Assembly (NCBI GenBank): GCA_017550025.1
Contig: JAFYLU010000073.1
Span: forward strand, 41,378-105,377
Direction: 5' to 3'
From: Bacteroidales bacterium
Lineage (GTDB): Bacteria; Bacteroidota; Bacteroidia; Bacteroidales; UBA932
DNA: 64,000 nt
The position numbers were made by a program, and so were the translations under genes. The notes beneath the pieces are model-generated. The model was given only the letters and a program-made list of their open reading frames with translations, was not told where the DNA came from and did not search any database. Positions within the stretch are counted from its first letter, which is position 1. Every line of letters starts with the position of its first letter. Shown piece by piece: positions 47,879-56,523 of this stretch.

Positions 47879-49240
47879 TTAGTTTGATTTCATTTTCTTC
47901 CAATTCATAACAGGCAGTACGAAGGAAAGGACTGATGCCACGATCCAGAACCAAGACACCGGACCGAAATCATATATGTCTGTCCCATCGACCTCCGTCA
48001 TGAAACCCTGTATGAGGTATCCGCTTGTTATATCCTGCAGTCCTGCTGCTATGTAGCTTGATATGCCCACAACTCCGAGAGCAGCACCGGTAGCCTTCCT
48101 CGGCACGATGTCCACAGCCATGAGTCCGGCCACAATGCAGTATAGCACACCTACCGACAAGCTGAACAAAGATACATAAAAGATGTTAAGAACAAAGCCG
48201 CCTCCGACGAACAGAAAGAGAATCAGGGATGAAGTGCTGATAATTCCGGATAAAACGGCAGGCTTGACTCTGTCACCCTTGAAAAGCCCGTCAGAGAGCC
48301 ATCCTGCAAGCACAGTTCCGAGGACTCCGAATATGGCTGAAAAGGCTATGATCTGCGAAGCCTCCGCCAGACCGCATCCCCTTTCCTTCTGGAGGAAGAG
48401 GATTCCCCAGCCAGCCACTGCATATCTGGTTATGTAAATGAAAGCGCTTGAAATTGCAATTATCCATATGCCGGGATGCTTCACTATCATCTTCTGAAGC
48501 TCCTTCGTCGGCATCTTGTCCTCCTTTGTCAACTCCTCTCCCGAAAGTCTCTGCACAGACGGAAGTCCCTTGCTTTCAGGAGTATCCGATACGAAAAGAA
48601 GAATCAGGCATGCTCCGGCAAGTCCGGCAAGGGCGGCAATCACGAAACCGAACTGCCAGCCGAGCCAGCCTACTACCAGTGCAAGCACGTTATATGAAAT
48701 GAACTCGCCTATGTACGGGCTTGTACTGAACAGGCTGTAATATGTACCTCGTTTCGTCTGCGGAAACCAGCGCGAGAGACTTATCACGCCGGGAGGAGAT
48801 CCCATCGACTGCATCCATCCGTTCACTCCCCAGAGGACAGCAAACATCATGAATATCAGCATTGTAGGAAGCATGCTCTGAAAGAGTCCGAAAACTCCCA
48901 GAAGCAGATTGACAACTGCAGATATGAAGAGACCGGTAGCCATGAAGCGACGGATATTGCAGTAATCCGCTATGAAGCCGTTCATGAACTTGCCGACCGC
49001 ATACACAAAGAGAAGAGCAGAACCGATGAGTCCGAGCTGTCCCGCAGTCAGCACACCCTCGTCAATGAGAGGCTGCTTAACGACATTGATGCTCATCCTG
49101 CAGACATAATACAGGCTGTATGCGATGGTAACACCCCAGAAAGTCCTGTTTCTCAAGGATTTGTATACACCTTCAACCTTCTCTTCAGGAACCCTCTCCG
49201 ACGAGGGCTTGCTTATTCTGTAAAATGAATATAAACCCAT
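47879..49240 (-). CDS. MFS permease of the organophosphate:phosphate antiporter group (GlpT/UhpT-like)
   Basis: A 453-residue, twelve-segment permease. The N-terminal RTFWGVTIAYSLYYVCRMSINVVKQPL and the later NGWMQSMGSPPGVISLSRWFPQTKRGT match the OPA signature of GlpT and UhpT. It precedes and is probably co-transcribed with the cytoplasmic 4-alpha-glucanotransferase, pointing to a sugar-phosphate or sugar substrate linked to maltodextrin use; glycerol-3-phosphate is also possible. Its promoter is at 49291-49320. Confidence 0.85.
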   Translation of the reverse strand: MGLYSFYRISKPSSERVPEEKVEGVYKSLRNRTFWGVTIAYSLYYVCRMSINVVKQPLIDEGVLTAGQLGLIGSALLFVYAVGKFMNGFIADYCNIRRFMATGLFISAVVNLLLGVFGLFQSMLPTMLIFMMFAVLWGVNGWMQSMGSPPGVISLSRWFPQTKRGTYYSLFSTSPYIGEFISYNVLALVVGWLGWQFGFVIAALAGLAGACLILLFVSDTPESKGLPSVQRLSGEELTKEDKMPTKELQKMIVKHPGIWIIAISSAFIYITRYAVAGWGILFLQKERGCGLAEASQIIAFSAIFGVLGTVLAGWLSDGLFKGDRVKPAVLSGIISTSSLILFLFVGGGFVLNIFYVSLFSLSVGVLYCIVAGLMAVDIVPRKATGAALGVVGISSYIAAGLQDITSGYLIQGFMTEVDGTDIYDFGPVSWFWIVASVLSFVLPVMNWKKMKSN

Positions 49241-49290
49241 TTCCGTTTATCCGTTAAAATACCGCCGCCCAGGGAAGCGGCAAACAAGGA

Positions 49291-49320
49291 CAAAGTTAGC
49301 AAAGAATGGCAAAAATCAAA
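49291..49320 (-). promoter_or_regulatory. Promoter of the permease-malQ operon
   Basis: Minus strand: TTTG (49320-49317), 18-base spacer, TAACTTTG (49298-49291), both full matches, with a leader of about 45 bases that contains a short CCGC/GCGG hairpin. Confidence 0.62.
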
Positions 49321-49343
49321 ACTACAGGCTGTATTTGCACCCG

Positions 49344-50732
49344 TCAGGAAGGAATGACCGTTGTGCGATATTTCACCGAAAGATAAACGGTGCGGGCGAG
49401 CAGGTGGGCGAAATATGCAGCCATCAGGACATGCATGGCCATACGGCCGTAACTTGCCGCAGAGTCAGGGCCTTCAGGTCCCAGCCAGTTCAGACATAAT
49501 ATTCCGGCAATCCACACTCCACCAAAACCGACAACAGCCCACAGCATCGAATTTCGGATAGCCTTGGAAGCCGTCGCACCTATATAGATACCGTCCCATG
49601 TGAAGGCGGCACAGCCGATCACAGGCATCAGAAGCAACCATGGAAGATACTCCACAGACGCCTCAACCACAGCAACATCAGATGTCATGATCTTCAGAAG
49701 CGGCACTCCGGCAAAATGATATATTGCGATGAATATCAATGCAATGCCCATGCTCCAGGCAAATGTCCACCGGACTGTCTGACGCAGCATCCCCTTGTCA
49801 CGGGCACCGATATATTTTCCTGTCATCGCCTCACCGGCATATGCAAATCCGTCTGTAAAATATGAGAAGATCATCAGCAGCTTCATCATTATGGAGCTGA
49901 CCGCCAGCAGAAGGTCTCCGTAACGGGCTGAAATGACAGTGAATCCGATATATATGGCTATGAAGCAGAGCGAGCGCACAAAAAGATCGGCATTCATCAC
50001 GAAGAAGCGACGTGTCTCTCCACCCTTGAACACAGTCTTCAGGTCTGACGAGGTCATGGTCATGAGAGTATTCTTCCTGTACCGGACAAGAACCAGCAGC
50101 AAAGCCACGGCAAGGCCGGAATACTGCGCCACGACTGTACCGGCCGCAATTCCGCTGAACCCCATACCCTCATATCCAATAAAGCTGACGCCAAGGGCCA
50201 GAACTATACTCATCAGCACATTCATTCCGTTCACAACCAGATCCGTAACCATCGGGCTTACACTGTCCTGCATACCTATGAACCATCCTTTGAAGGCCAT
50301 AAGGCTCAATGTCGCCGGAGCAGCCCAGATGCGGATGAAGAAATACCGGGATGCCAGATCCTGTACCTGTGGAGTACAGTCCACCACCAGGAAGGCCGCC
50401 TTGACGAAGAGCCACTGGACTGCAATCAACACAAGGGCGCATGCCATTGCCATGCCGACAGCCCTTGTCAGAATCCTGGCGCATTCCCGCCTGTCCCCTG
50501 CTCCATATGCCTGGGCGGCAAGACCTCCCGTACCAACACGAAGAAAACCGAAGTTCCAGTAAAGCAGGTCGAAAAGCATGGTACCGATAGCGATTCCTCC
50601 TATCATCACAGCCGCATTGGCATCCAGGTGACCGGCCACGGCTATATCCGCCATTCCCACCAAAGGAACGGTGATATTCGCCAATATGCTTGGAACAGCA
50701 AGCTTAAGTATGTCCTTGTTGATTGATTTCAT
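49344..50732 (-). CDS. MATE family multidrug/Na+ efflux transporter (DinF-like)
   Basis: A 462-residue protein with twelve membrane segments. LAVPSILANITVPLVGMADIAVAGHLDANAAVMIGG at the start and DGFAYAGEAMTGKYIGARD in the second half are typical of DinF-type MATE exporters. It is transcribed with or shortly after rsgA, from which it is separated by a REP-like tandem. Substrate unknown. Confidence 0.88.
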   Translation of the reverse strand: MKSINKDILKLAVPSILANITVPLVGMADIAVAGHLDANAAVMIGGIAIGTMLFDLLYWNFGFLRVGTGGLAAQAYGAGDRRECARILTRAVGMAMACALVLIAVQWLFVKAAFLVVDCTPQVQDLASRYFFIRIWAAPATLSLMAFKGWFIGMQDSVSPMVTDLVVNGMNVLMSIVLALGVSFIGYEGMGFSGIAAGTVVAQYSGLAVALLLVLVRYRKNTLMTMTSSDLKTVFKGGETRRFFVMNADLFVRSLCFIAIYIGFTVISARYGDLLLAVSSIMMKLLMIFSYFTDGFAYAGEAMTGKYIGARDKGMLRQTVRWTFAWSMGIALIFIAIYHFAGVPLLKIMTSDVAVVEASVEYLPWLLLMPVIGCAAFTWDGIYIGATASKAIRNSMLWAVVGFGGVWIAGILCLNWLGPEGPDSAASYGRMAMHVLMAAYFAHLLARTVYLSVKYRTTVIPS

Positions 50733-50736
50733 ATAT

Positions 50737-50810
50737 CATCCCCCGCTACGACCACTCTGTCATCCCCGGCCACGACCATTTTGTCATCCCCGGCCACGAC
50801 CGGGGATCTC
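50737..50810. repeat. REP-like tandem: three 24-bp units ending in a hairpin
   Basis: Units CATCCCCGGCCACGACCA-like start at 50737, 50761 and 50785, with 24-base spacing. The last unit closes ATCCCCGG/CCGGGGAT (50786-50793, 50800-50807). It fills the whole 78-base gap between rsgA and the MATE gene. Core bases match the repeat at 24142-24209. Confidence 0.78.
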
Positions 50811-51842
50811 CTACCTGTATTTGCCCTCCTCATCCAGCATTCCGAGATAAGAGCTGTAACGGTCATAGCTTATCTCTCCGGCCTCCACAGCCTCCTTCAC
50901 TGCACATCCCGGCTCATGGGTATGAGTGCAAGGAGTGAACCGGCAGCCTTCGGAAGCCTTCAGCATTTCAGGAAAATACAGAGCGATCTCCTCTTTCTTA
51001 AGGTCGACAAGTCCGAAACCGCGCAGACCCGGAGTGTCTACAATAAAGCCGAGAGCATCATCACTTCCTTCAGGAGAGCTTGATGAAAGGGCATACATTT
51101 CATAGAAAGTCGTTGTATGCTTACCCTGGAGATGGACATCGGAAATCTCTCCCACACGAGGGTCGAGAGATGGGTCGAGAGCCTTGATCAGCGATGACTT
51201 TCCCACTCCAGAAACACCAGAGAAGAGCGATACATGGCCTCGGCAGGCCTCGCGAAGTTCATCCACTCCCTCACCTGTCAATGCAGACACCTCCAGCACA
51301 GGATATCCCGCTCCCTCATATATCTCATGAAAGGCCTCAAGCATTTCCTTATGCGATTCCCTGTACAGGTCCACCTTGTTCAGAACTATCGTCACCGGCA
51401 CATTGTATACTTCGCATGTGACGAGGATACGGTCAAGGAACGGAAGCTTTATCTCCGGATAATCTATCGTTGCTATGATGAAGGCGCGGTCGAGATTCGC
51501 GGCGATTATATGTGACTGACGGGAAAGATTGGTTGACTTGCGGATGATGTAGTTCTTCCTCTGGCTGACAGCTGTTATGGCCGCAGGATTCTCCAGGTTC
51601 AGGAACTCCGCTCCAGCACGCCTGCCGTCAGAGAAGACGATCTGACCGTCCTCGCGAAAAGCCTCCTGAGGCACCTCCGCCTCAAACGAAACCACATCGC
51701 CCACAGCCACAGGGTTGGTGGCAGTACTTCCCTTCAGTCTGATCTTTCCCCTCAACACTGCCGGAAAAAGATTCCAGTCCGGAAGCTGCGCCAGCATATA
51801 GTGGCTTCCCGTATGCTTTACAACTGTTGCTTGTCCTTTCAT
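50811..51842 (-). CDS. rsgA: Ribosome small-subunit maturation GTPase RsgA
   Basis: A 343-residue circularly permuted GTPase from ATG 51842 (MKGQATVVKHTGSHYML, the usual family start; ATG 51848 two codons earlier is also possible). The longer open frame to 52160 runs into the divergent gene and is rejected. Features: N-terminal OB fold, TIDYPEIKLPFLDRILVTCE, NKVDL, GVSGVGKSSLI (G1), DTPGLRGFG (G3) and the C-terminal zinc site CRFTPCTHTHEPGC. RsgA helps late 30S assembly. It diverges from the prenyl synthase gene with back-to-back -7 boxes. Confidence 0.94.
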   Translation of the reverse strand: MKGQATVVKHTGSHYMLAQLPDWNLFPAVLRGKIRLKGSTATNPVAVGDVVSFEAEVPQEAFREDGQIVFSDGRRAGAEFLNLENPAAITAVSQRKNYIIRKSTNLSRQSHIIAANLDRAFIIATIDYPEIKLPFLDRILVTCEVYNVPVTIVLNKVDLYRESHKEMLEAFHEIYEGAGYPVLEVSALTGEGVDELREACRGHVSLFSGVSGVGKSSLIKALDPSLDPRVGEISDVHLQGKHTTTFYEMYALSSSSPEGSDDALGFIVDTPGLRGFGLVDLKKEEIALYFPEMLKASEGCRFTPCTHTHEPGCAVKEAVEAGEISYDRYSSYLGMLDEEGKYR

Positions 51843-51867
51843 TGTCATATCACGCGCGTTTAAAGTG

Positions 51868-51875
51868 CAAAGATA
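51868..51875 (-). promoter_or_regulatory. -7 box of rsgA
   Basis: TATCTTTG on the minus strand (51875-51868), 20 bases before the rsgA starts. Confidence 0.45.
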
Positions 51876-51896
51876 AAGAAATTCCGTTTTTATAAT

Positions 51897-51904
51897 TATC
51901 TTTG
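51897..51904 (+). promoter_or_regulatory. -7 box of the prenyl synthase operon
   Basis: TATCTTTG, a full match, 19 bases before ATG 51924; divergent with the rsgA box. Confidence 0.48.
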
Positions 51905-51923
51905 TGGGATATAGACAAAAAAT

Positions 51924-52907
51924 ATGATACAGCAGACACATATCGACAACGCTCTTACGGAGCTGTTCGCCAACCTGAAATTCACACAGGAGCCTGCAGG
52001 GCTTTATGATCCTTTGAGGTACATGATGGAAATCGGAGGCAAGAGAATCCGTCCGAGACTCTGCCTTACGACTTATTCTCTTTTCAAGGACAGCCTGGAC
52101 CGCAAGGTTCTGGCACCGGCAGCAGCCCTCGAGGTATTCCACAGCTTCACCCTCATCCACGACGACATAATGGACAAGGCGGATGTAAGACGAGGCGTGC
52201 CGACAGTCTACCGCAAGTGGAACGAGAACACTGCCATCCTTTCAGGCGACGTAATGTCTATCGAGAGCTACAAGCTCATTGCCGAAGCACCGGCAGAAGT
52301 GCTCCCGGAAGCATTGCAGCTCTTCTCCAAGACGGCAGCCGAAGTCTGCGAAGGACAACAGTACGACATGGACTTCGAGAACATGGAATGCGTGCCGATG
52401 GAAGACTACATGAAGATGATCGGTCTGAAGACCGCCGTTCTGATCGCATGTTCTGCAAAGATGGGCGCCGTAATCGCAGGAGCTCCGGCAGAAGACTGCG
52501 AAAGGCTGTACAGATATGGCTATGACCTCGGACTCGCCTTCCAGATAGCCGATGACTGGCTTGATACATACGGAGATCCCGAAGTGTTCGGAAAAGCCAT
52601 CGGAGGAGACATCGTCAACAACAAGAAGAGCTGGCTGATGACACGCGCATTCGAAAAGGCCGCAGACATGAAAGACGAGCTTATGGCGGCTATGGCGATG
52701 CCGGTCCATACGGCAGAGCACAGATGGGCCAAGGTCGATGCAGTGAAGGGAATATACGACAAGCTCGGCATCGGAGAAGAGGCAAAGCAGGAAATAATAC
52801 GCCTGCACAGCCAGGCTATGGGATATATCGCCCAGCTGGGGCTTGCTCCGGAAAAGGCAGCAATGCTTGAAAATTATGCAAAGAAACTTATAGATAGAAC
52901 AAAATGA
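51924..52907 (+). CDS. Long-chain polyprenyl diphosphate synthase
   Basis: A 327-residue all-helical prenyltransferase. First aspartate-rich motif LIHDDIMDKADVRRG (with the upstream GGKRIRPRL) and second motif FQIADDWLDTYGD bind the magnesium-diphosphate groups. This is the octaprenyl/heptaprenyl type that makes the side chain of menaquinone, the quinone expected in Bacteroidota. Chain length cannot be read with certainty. Its stop overlaps the next start (ATGA, 52904-52907), so the two genes are co-translated. Confidence 0.92.
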   Translation: MIQQTHIDNALTELFANLKFTQEPAGLYDPLRYMMEIGGKRIRPRLCLTTYSLFKDSLDRKVLAPAAALEVFHSFTLIHDDIMDKADVRRGVPTVYRKWNENTAILSGDVMSIESYKLIAEAPAEVLPEALQLFSKTAAEVCEGQQYDMDFENMECVPMEDYMKMIGLKTAVLIACSAKMGAVIAGAPAEDCERLYRYGYDLGLAFQIADDWLDTYGDPEVFGKAIGGDIVNNKKSWLMTRAFEKAADMKDELMAAMAMPVHTAEHRWAKVDAVKGIYDKLGIGEEAKQEIIRLHSQAMGYIAQLGLAPEKAAMLENYAKKLIDRTK

Positions 52908-54244
52908 TAGACAACAGGAATAACAAGGCGCTTGAAATCATGGCTCCTGCGGGCAATTTCGAATGCCTGCATGCAGCTATCCAGGGCGGTGCCGACTCGG
53001 TATATTTCGGAGTCGAGAAGCTGAACATGCGTTCACATTCGGCCAACAATTTCAAGATGACAGACCTCAAGCAGATTGTGGAAATCTGCTCCCAGCACGG
53101 AGTAAAGACATATCTGACCCTCAACATCGCCCTTTTCGGCGAAGACCTTGAGGACATGAGACGCACTCTGGATGCAGCGAAAGAGGCAGGCATCACTGCA
53201 GTCATCGCATCAGACATGGCCGCCATCATCTATGCAAGACAGATCGGGGTGGAAGTACATATCTCCACCCAGCTAAGCATATCGAACATCGAGGCCCTGC
53301 GTTTCTATGCGCAGTTTGCAGATGTAATAGTACTGGCCAGGGAACTCAATCTCGGACAGGTCAAGGAAATCAAGAGAATCATAGACGAGGAGCAGATATG
53401 CGGACCTTCGGGCAGAATAGTCGAGATCGAGATGTTCGCCCACGGCGCCCTCTGCATGGCCATTTCCGGCAAGTGCTACCTCAGTCTCCATGAATATGGA
53501 GCATCAGCCAACAGAGGCTCATGCTTCCAGCTTTGCCGCCGTGCGTACAAGGTCGAGGACAGGGAGACAGGAATGCAGCTGGAGATTGACAATAAATACA
53601 TAATGTCTCCTAAAGATCTTTGCACCATCGAGTTCATGGACAAGATCATCGACGCCGGAGTCACAGTATTCAAGATCGAGGGCCGTGCCCGCTCTGCAGA
53701 ATATGTAAAGCGCGTGGCATCATGCTACCGTCGTGCAGCCGATGCCGTATGTGACGGCACATACACTCCGGAGCTTGGAGCATCCATGAAGAAGGAATTG
53801 GAAGAAGTCTTTAACAGAGGATTCTGGGACGGCTACTACCAGGGCGCGAGACTCGGTGAATGGTGCGATGTCTATGGCAGCACCGCTACCCGCAAGAAGG
53901 CATACTGCGGAAAGATCACAAACTGGTTCGGAAAATTAGGAGTTGCGGAAATCCTCGTGGAATCCAACCCTCTTAAGGTAGGCGACAAGATCCTCATCAT
54001 CGGTCCGACATCCGGATGCGTCGAATATACCGTCCCTGAAATACGCGTAGACCTCAAACCTGTAGAAGAAGCCGGCAAGGGAGTATACTGCTCGATACCG
54101 GTCGACTGGAACAAGGTTGTGCCTGGAGCACGCGAAGAAGCCCTGAACCTCTGCGGAGACGGATGCAGCGAATCTGCCTGCAAGGCAATCGAAGAAACAC
54201 GCCTTCGCCGCAGCGACAAAGTCTACATCTGGCCGGAAGTCTGA
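52904..54244 (+). CDS. U32 family peptidase-like protein (TrhP/RlhA-type RNA hydroxylation group)
   Basis: A 446-residue U32 protein. MAPAGNFECLHAAIQGGADSVYFG is the family start, EMFAHGALCMAISGKCYLSLHEYGASANRGSCFQLCRR is the U32 signature with its conserved cysteines (likely iron-sulfur ligands), and a C-terminal beta-barrel follows (ITNWFGKLGVAEILVE). Well-studied members (TrhP/YegQ, RlhA) hydroxylate tRNA or rRNA using prephenate, not peptides; this member most resembles the tRNA 5-hydroxyuridine group. It shares an ATGA overlap with the prenyl synthase. Confidence 0.88.
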   Translation: MIDNRNNKALEIMAPAGNFECLHAAIQGGADSVYFGVEKLNMRSHSANNFKMTDLKQIVEICSQHGVKTYLTLNIALFGEDLEDMRRTLDAAKEAGITAVIASDMAAIIYARQIGVEVHISTQLSISNIEALRFYAQFADVIVLARELNLGQVKEIKRIIDEEQICGPSGRIVEIEMFAHGALCMAISGKCYLSLHEYGASANRGSCFQLCRRAYKVEDRETGMQLEIDNKYIMSPKDLCTIEFMDKIIDAGVTVFKIEGRARSAEYVKRVASCYRRAADAVCDGTYTPELGASMKKELEEVFNRGFWDGYYQGARLGEWCDVYGSTATRKKAYCGKITNWFGKLGVAEILVESNPLKVGDKILIIGPTSGCVEYTVPEIRVDLKPVEEAGKGVYCSIPVDWNKVVPGAREEALNLCGDGCSESACKAIEETRLRRSDKVYIWPEV

Positions 54245-54289
54245 TGAGCACAGATGTCCCCTGACGGACATTGTGCATCCTCGCAACAT

Positions 54290-54333
54290 ATACCGTTCGG
54301 ACAAGAAACAGGAGTTTTTTGTCGGAACGGTAT
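54290..54333. repeat. Palindromic element A beside the REP-associated transposase
   Basis: ATACCGTTC...GAACGGTAT encloses GGACAA/TTGTC with an A-rich to T-rich loop. The 38 bases at 54293-54330 recur at 55530-55567 with a single substitution. Element A lies 75 bases from the end of the transposase gene. Confidence 0.8.
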
Positions 54334-54407
54334 CGTTTTATAGCATTTTGACCTATTTCCGGCACCGTTCAGTCACAAATCAAAGGAATTTTGGAGGACC
54401 GGTTTTG

Positions 54408-55322
54408 TCAGAAAAGCAGACAACGGCGAACCCTCAACTCGCCAATATGCCATCTTCGATGAAATTCTTCAGCAATTATTTTCTTTTCTTGCAGGCTCAG
54501 GTGATACACTGACACCTTGCAGAATCGCTCACGCACCATTGCATCAATTCCCGTACACAATTCTATATCTGACATCTGACGATAGTCAGCTTTACCAGAC
54601 TCGAACCTAAGCATCTTTTCCAGATCCGACTGTGAGACACTTCTTTCAATATTCCGCAAATTGAACGGTTGACATCCGTTACAGTCTTTCTCTTGTTCAA
54701 GTTCCCATTCTTCCGACGACTTCCGCGTCATGCAATAGTTGAAATACCTCGGTGTAAGAAACAGGTTTTCCATCTGCGGAATATCCAGAACGCTTTCCCT
54801 CAAAAACACCCCTGATGAATTCATCTTGTATGTGTCAGGATAAACAGCACCCTTTCCGATATATCTATAGTATGATTTCGGGCTCAAAAGATCGCTATGA
54901 GGAAGTTTACCCATTTCCTTACGGAAAACAGCATTCGCAGATGAATGATGATAGGCATATGGGACAGGCGATATTCCATGATGCACCGGATTTCTCAACA
55001 CATAACTGGCGGCTGCAACCATATGGTTAAAACCGACAACCTCCATCGTGAAATGCACCTTTTCTCCCAGACGCCCCATCCTCTGATACTTGTGATTGAA
55101 ATACTTTGAGTAGGAATGACGGAATACATGCATGAAATCATCCGGACTTGCCGTCTGAATCAGCTTATGCACATGAGTGGACATAAACGCTTCTGCCAAT
55201 CCGGTCGTCCCTGTCTTATATAATGCCAATGCGAAACAATTAAAACCTCTATGATAATCCTCAAGATCCCTGAACATGATCTCTTCACCTGCCGACAGGC
55301 ACAAATGATACGTCTTCTTCAT
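54408..55322 (-). CDS. REP-associated tyrosine transposase-like protein (Y1/IS200-type HUH enzyme)
   Basis: A 304-residue protein. MSTHVHKLIQT contains the HUH motif (His50, His52), and SYVLRNPVHHG contains the likely catalytic Tyr107 within the typical NP-V turn of REP-associated transposases. The region 180-304 (NLRNIERSVSQSDLEKMLRFESGKADYRQ) is probably a helical DNA-binding tail. The gene is flanked by matching palindromes (54290-54333, 55459-55492, 55529-55569). Known relatives bind and cut such hairpins. Base composition is A/T-richer than its neighbours, fitting acquisition. Confidence 0.87.
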   Translation of the reverse strand: MKKTYHLCLSAGEEIMFRDLEDYHRGFNCFALALYKTGTTGLAEAFMSTHVHKLIQTASPDDFMHVFRHSYSKYFNHKYQRMGRLGEKVHFTMEVVGFNHMVAAASYVLRNPVHHGISPVPYAYHHSSANAVFRKEMGKLPHSDLLSPKSYYRYIGKGAVYPDTYKMNSSGVFLRESVLDIPQMENLFLTPRYFNYCMTRKSSEEWELEQEKDCNGCQPFNLRNIERSVSQSDLEKMLRFESGKADYRQMSDIELCTGIDAMVRERFCKVSVYHLSLQEKKIIAEEFHRRWHIGELRVRRCLLF

Positions 55323-55458
55323 TACATTTTATCTTTTACACATCCGACATCTTCTTCCGCTTTCACATCTTTCTCGAAATGAATGAAATCGCTTCAAATG
55401 TATAAAATTATTCAGAAGTAAGCATATATTTCCTCAACAATCCAACCTGTAAGATAGC

Positions 55459-55492
55459 GTTCCTACAAAAAAACGGTAATTCATGTAGGAAC
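55459..55492. repeat. Palindromic element B
   Basis: GTTCCTACA (55459-55467) pairs with TGTAGGAAC (55484-55492); it is followed by GGTATC as element A is, then by an AT-rich spacer and element C. Confidence 0.72.
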
Positions 55493-55528
55493 GGTATCAA
55501 TATTTTGGCATAAGTATCTGTTTTTAAC

Positions 55529-55569
55529 ACCGTTCGGACAAGAAACAGGAGTTTTTTGTCCGAACGGGT
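55529..55569. repeat. Palindromic element C
   Basis: ACCGTTCGGACAA (55529-55541) pairs with TTGTCCGAACGG (55556-55567). The 38-base core is a near-identical copy of element A in the same orientation. Confidence 0.82.
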
Positions 55570-55759
55570 CACCTGAACATTTGAGGTGACACCGGGCAAC
55601 AGTCATGCGCAAGGACGACTTTGGGGCCAAGCTGCCTGCAGAGCATGATCTGTAGTCGCCAGAGGTCATATATTCCGGCGACGGTGAGCGTCACTCTTCG
55701 GGCTGCTCGAATACGTAAAGCCTGGAATCGTTACAGAGGGGATTCTACAGGTCGGAGCA

Positions 55760-56413
55760 TCAAGAGAAGAGTTCACGCAGAACTTTCAGGGAATTTACAT
55801 TTACAGCCGATTCGCTGTGGAATTCTATGTAGCGGAGGATTTCCTCCGCTATTTCATTTCTTGTGACACCGTTCAGAGGGATAAGCATGGATTCCGCAAA
55901 CGGAACCGTCATGAAACGCTCTATGACCGGATAGTGGTCACCGACGAAGGGCACAAGGTCGCGGGCCTCGGGGCTGAAGCCGAGAGCAACCGAAAGTTCA
56001 AGAAGGAATCTTATGTGAAAATTGCTGAAGTCGATGCTGACAGCATCCAGCAGGAGGATATTCTTCTCGCACCACTCGAAAAGGCCTTCCTCATAAGCTC
56101 CTTCCCTCACGACCCGGTAAAGGACCTCGCTCATGAACATCGTCATGGAATTCTTGAAAATGTCATTGCGGATGCCCAGAAGGGGGTAACGGGCAACAAT
56201 ATTCCTTGCCGTATAAAGAGTTGACCTTGAGGTTTCAACTATATCCGCTTCAAGAACATTCAGCGGAAGAAAGAGAGACATGCCGGCCTTCTTCCCTACA
56301 CCTTTGACAAGAAAACTGCGTCGCCCATAATCCTTGCTCAAGGTATGGACGACAAGCGAGTTCTCACCGAACTTGGTGGTATGAAGAACTATGAGTCCGG
56401 TGTTGGTTGTCAT
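55760..56413 (-). CDS. recO: DNA repair protein RecO
   Basis: A 217-residue protein. The N-terminal OB fold (GLIVLHTTKFGENSLVVHTLSKDYGRRSFLVKG) and helical C-terminal part (FEWCEKNILLLDAVS, FHIRFLLELSVALGF) fit RecO, which loads RecA with RecR in gap repair. The C-terminal zinc cysteines of many RecO proteins are absent, as is common in Bacteroidota. It is flanked by REP-like palindromes at both ends, one of which fills part of the gap to rdgB. Confidence 0.88.
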   Translation of the reverse strand: MTTNTGLIVLHTTKFGENSLVVHTLSKDYGRRSFLVKGVGKKAGMSLFLPLNVLEADIVETSRSTLYTARNIVARYPLLGIRNDIFKNSMTMFMSEVLYRVVREGAYEEGLFEWCEKNILLLDAVSIDFSNFHIRFLLELSVALGFSPEARDLVPFVGDHYPVIERFMTVPFAESMLIPLNGVTRNEIAEEILRYIEFHSESAVNVNSLKVLRELFS

Positions 56414-56428
56414 TTTCTATAGGATTGG

Positions 56429-56449
56429 ATTCCCGGTCGAGCCGGGAAT
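56429..56449. repeat. REP-like hairpin
   Basis: ATTCCCGG (56429-56436) pairs with CCGGGAAT (56442-56449), followed by GACTG. A degenerate member of the family seen at 24142 and 50737. Confidence 0.6.
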
Positions 56450-56523
56450 GACTGATTGAGGCTGGTCTGACTTGGCTCCGTGCGGAAGGCTCGGACTGAA
56501 GTCATACCGGGAAAGGATGCAGG

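Larger units (their letters stand above)
55323..55759. other. Intergenic region with palindromes and no recognised gene
   Basis: 437 bases between the transposase gene start and recO. It holds elements B and C (see separate entries), a GTCACCT/AGGTGAC inverted repeat (55568-55574, 55584-55590), and toward recO a GC-rich stretch with GACG/CGTC pairings but no clear coding potential. A plus-strand frame at 55621-55866 has no features of a protein. Confidence 0.6.

Noticed and set aside
50723-50938. Small open frame encoding an IPGHDxxVIPGHD repeat peptide
   Set aside because: The peptide is just the translation of the tandem REP-like units and then the antisense of rsgA.
52242-52808. Minus-strand open frame (188 codons) opposite the prenyl synthase
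   Set aside because: Antisense to a gene with complete catalytic motifs; no signals of its own.
54290-55569. CRISPR array
   Set aside because: Only two near-identical palindromic cores exist, over 1.2 kb apart with a transposase gene between them, and no regular spacers.
55568-55760. tRNA or small structured RNA gene near recO
   Set aside because: No acceptor stem, anticodon arm or T-loop could be laid out; the pairings are short REP-like hairpins.
55621-55866. Open frame (81 codons) between the transposase and recO
   Set aside because: Overlaps recO in antisense, low-complexity and basic, no recognisable features.
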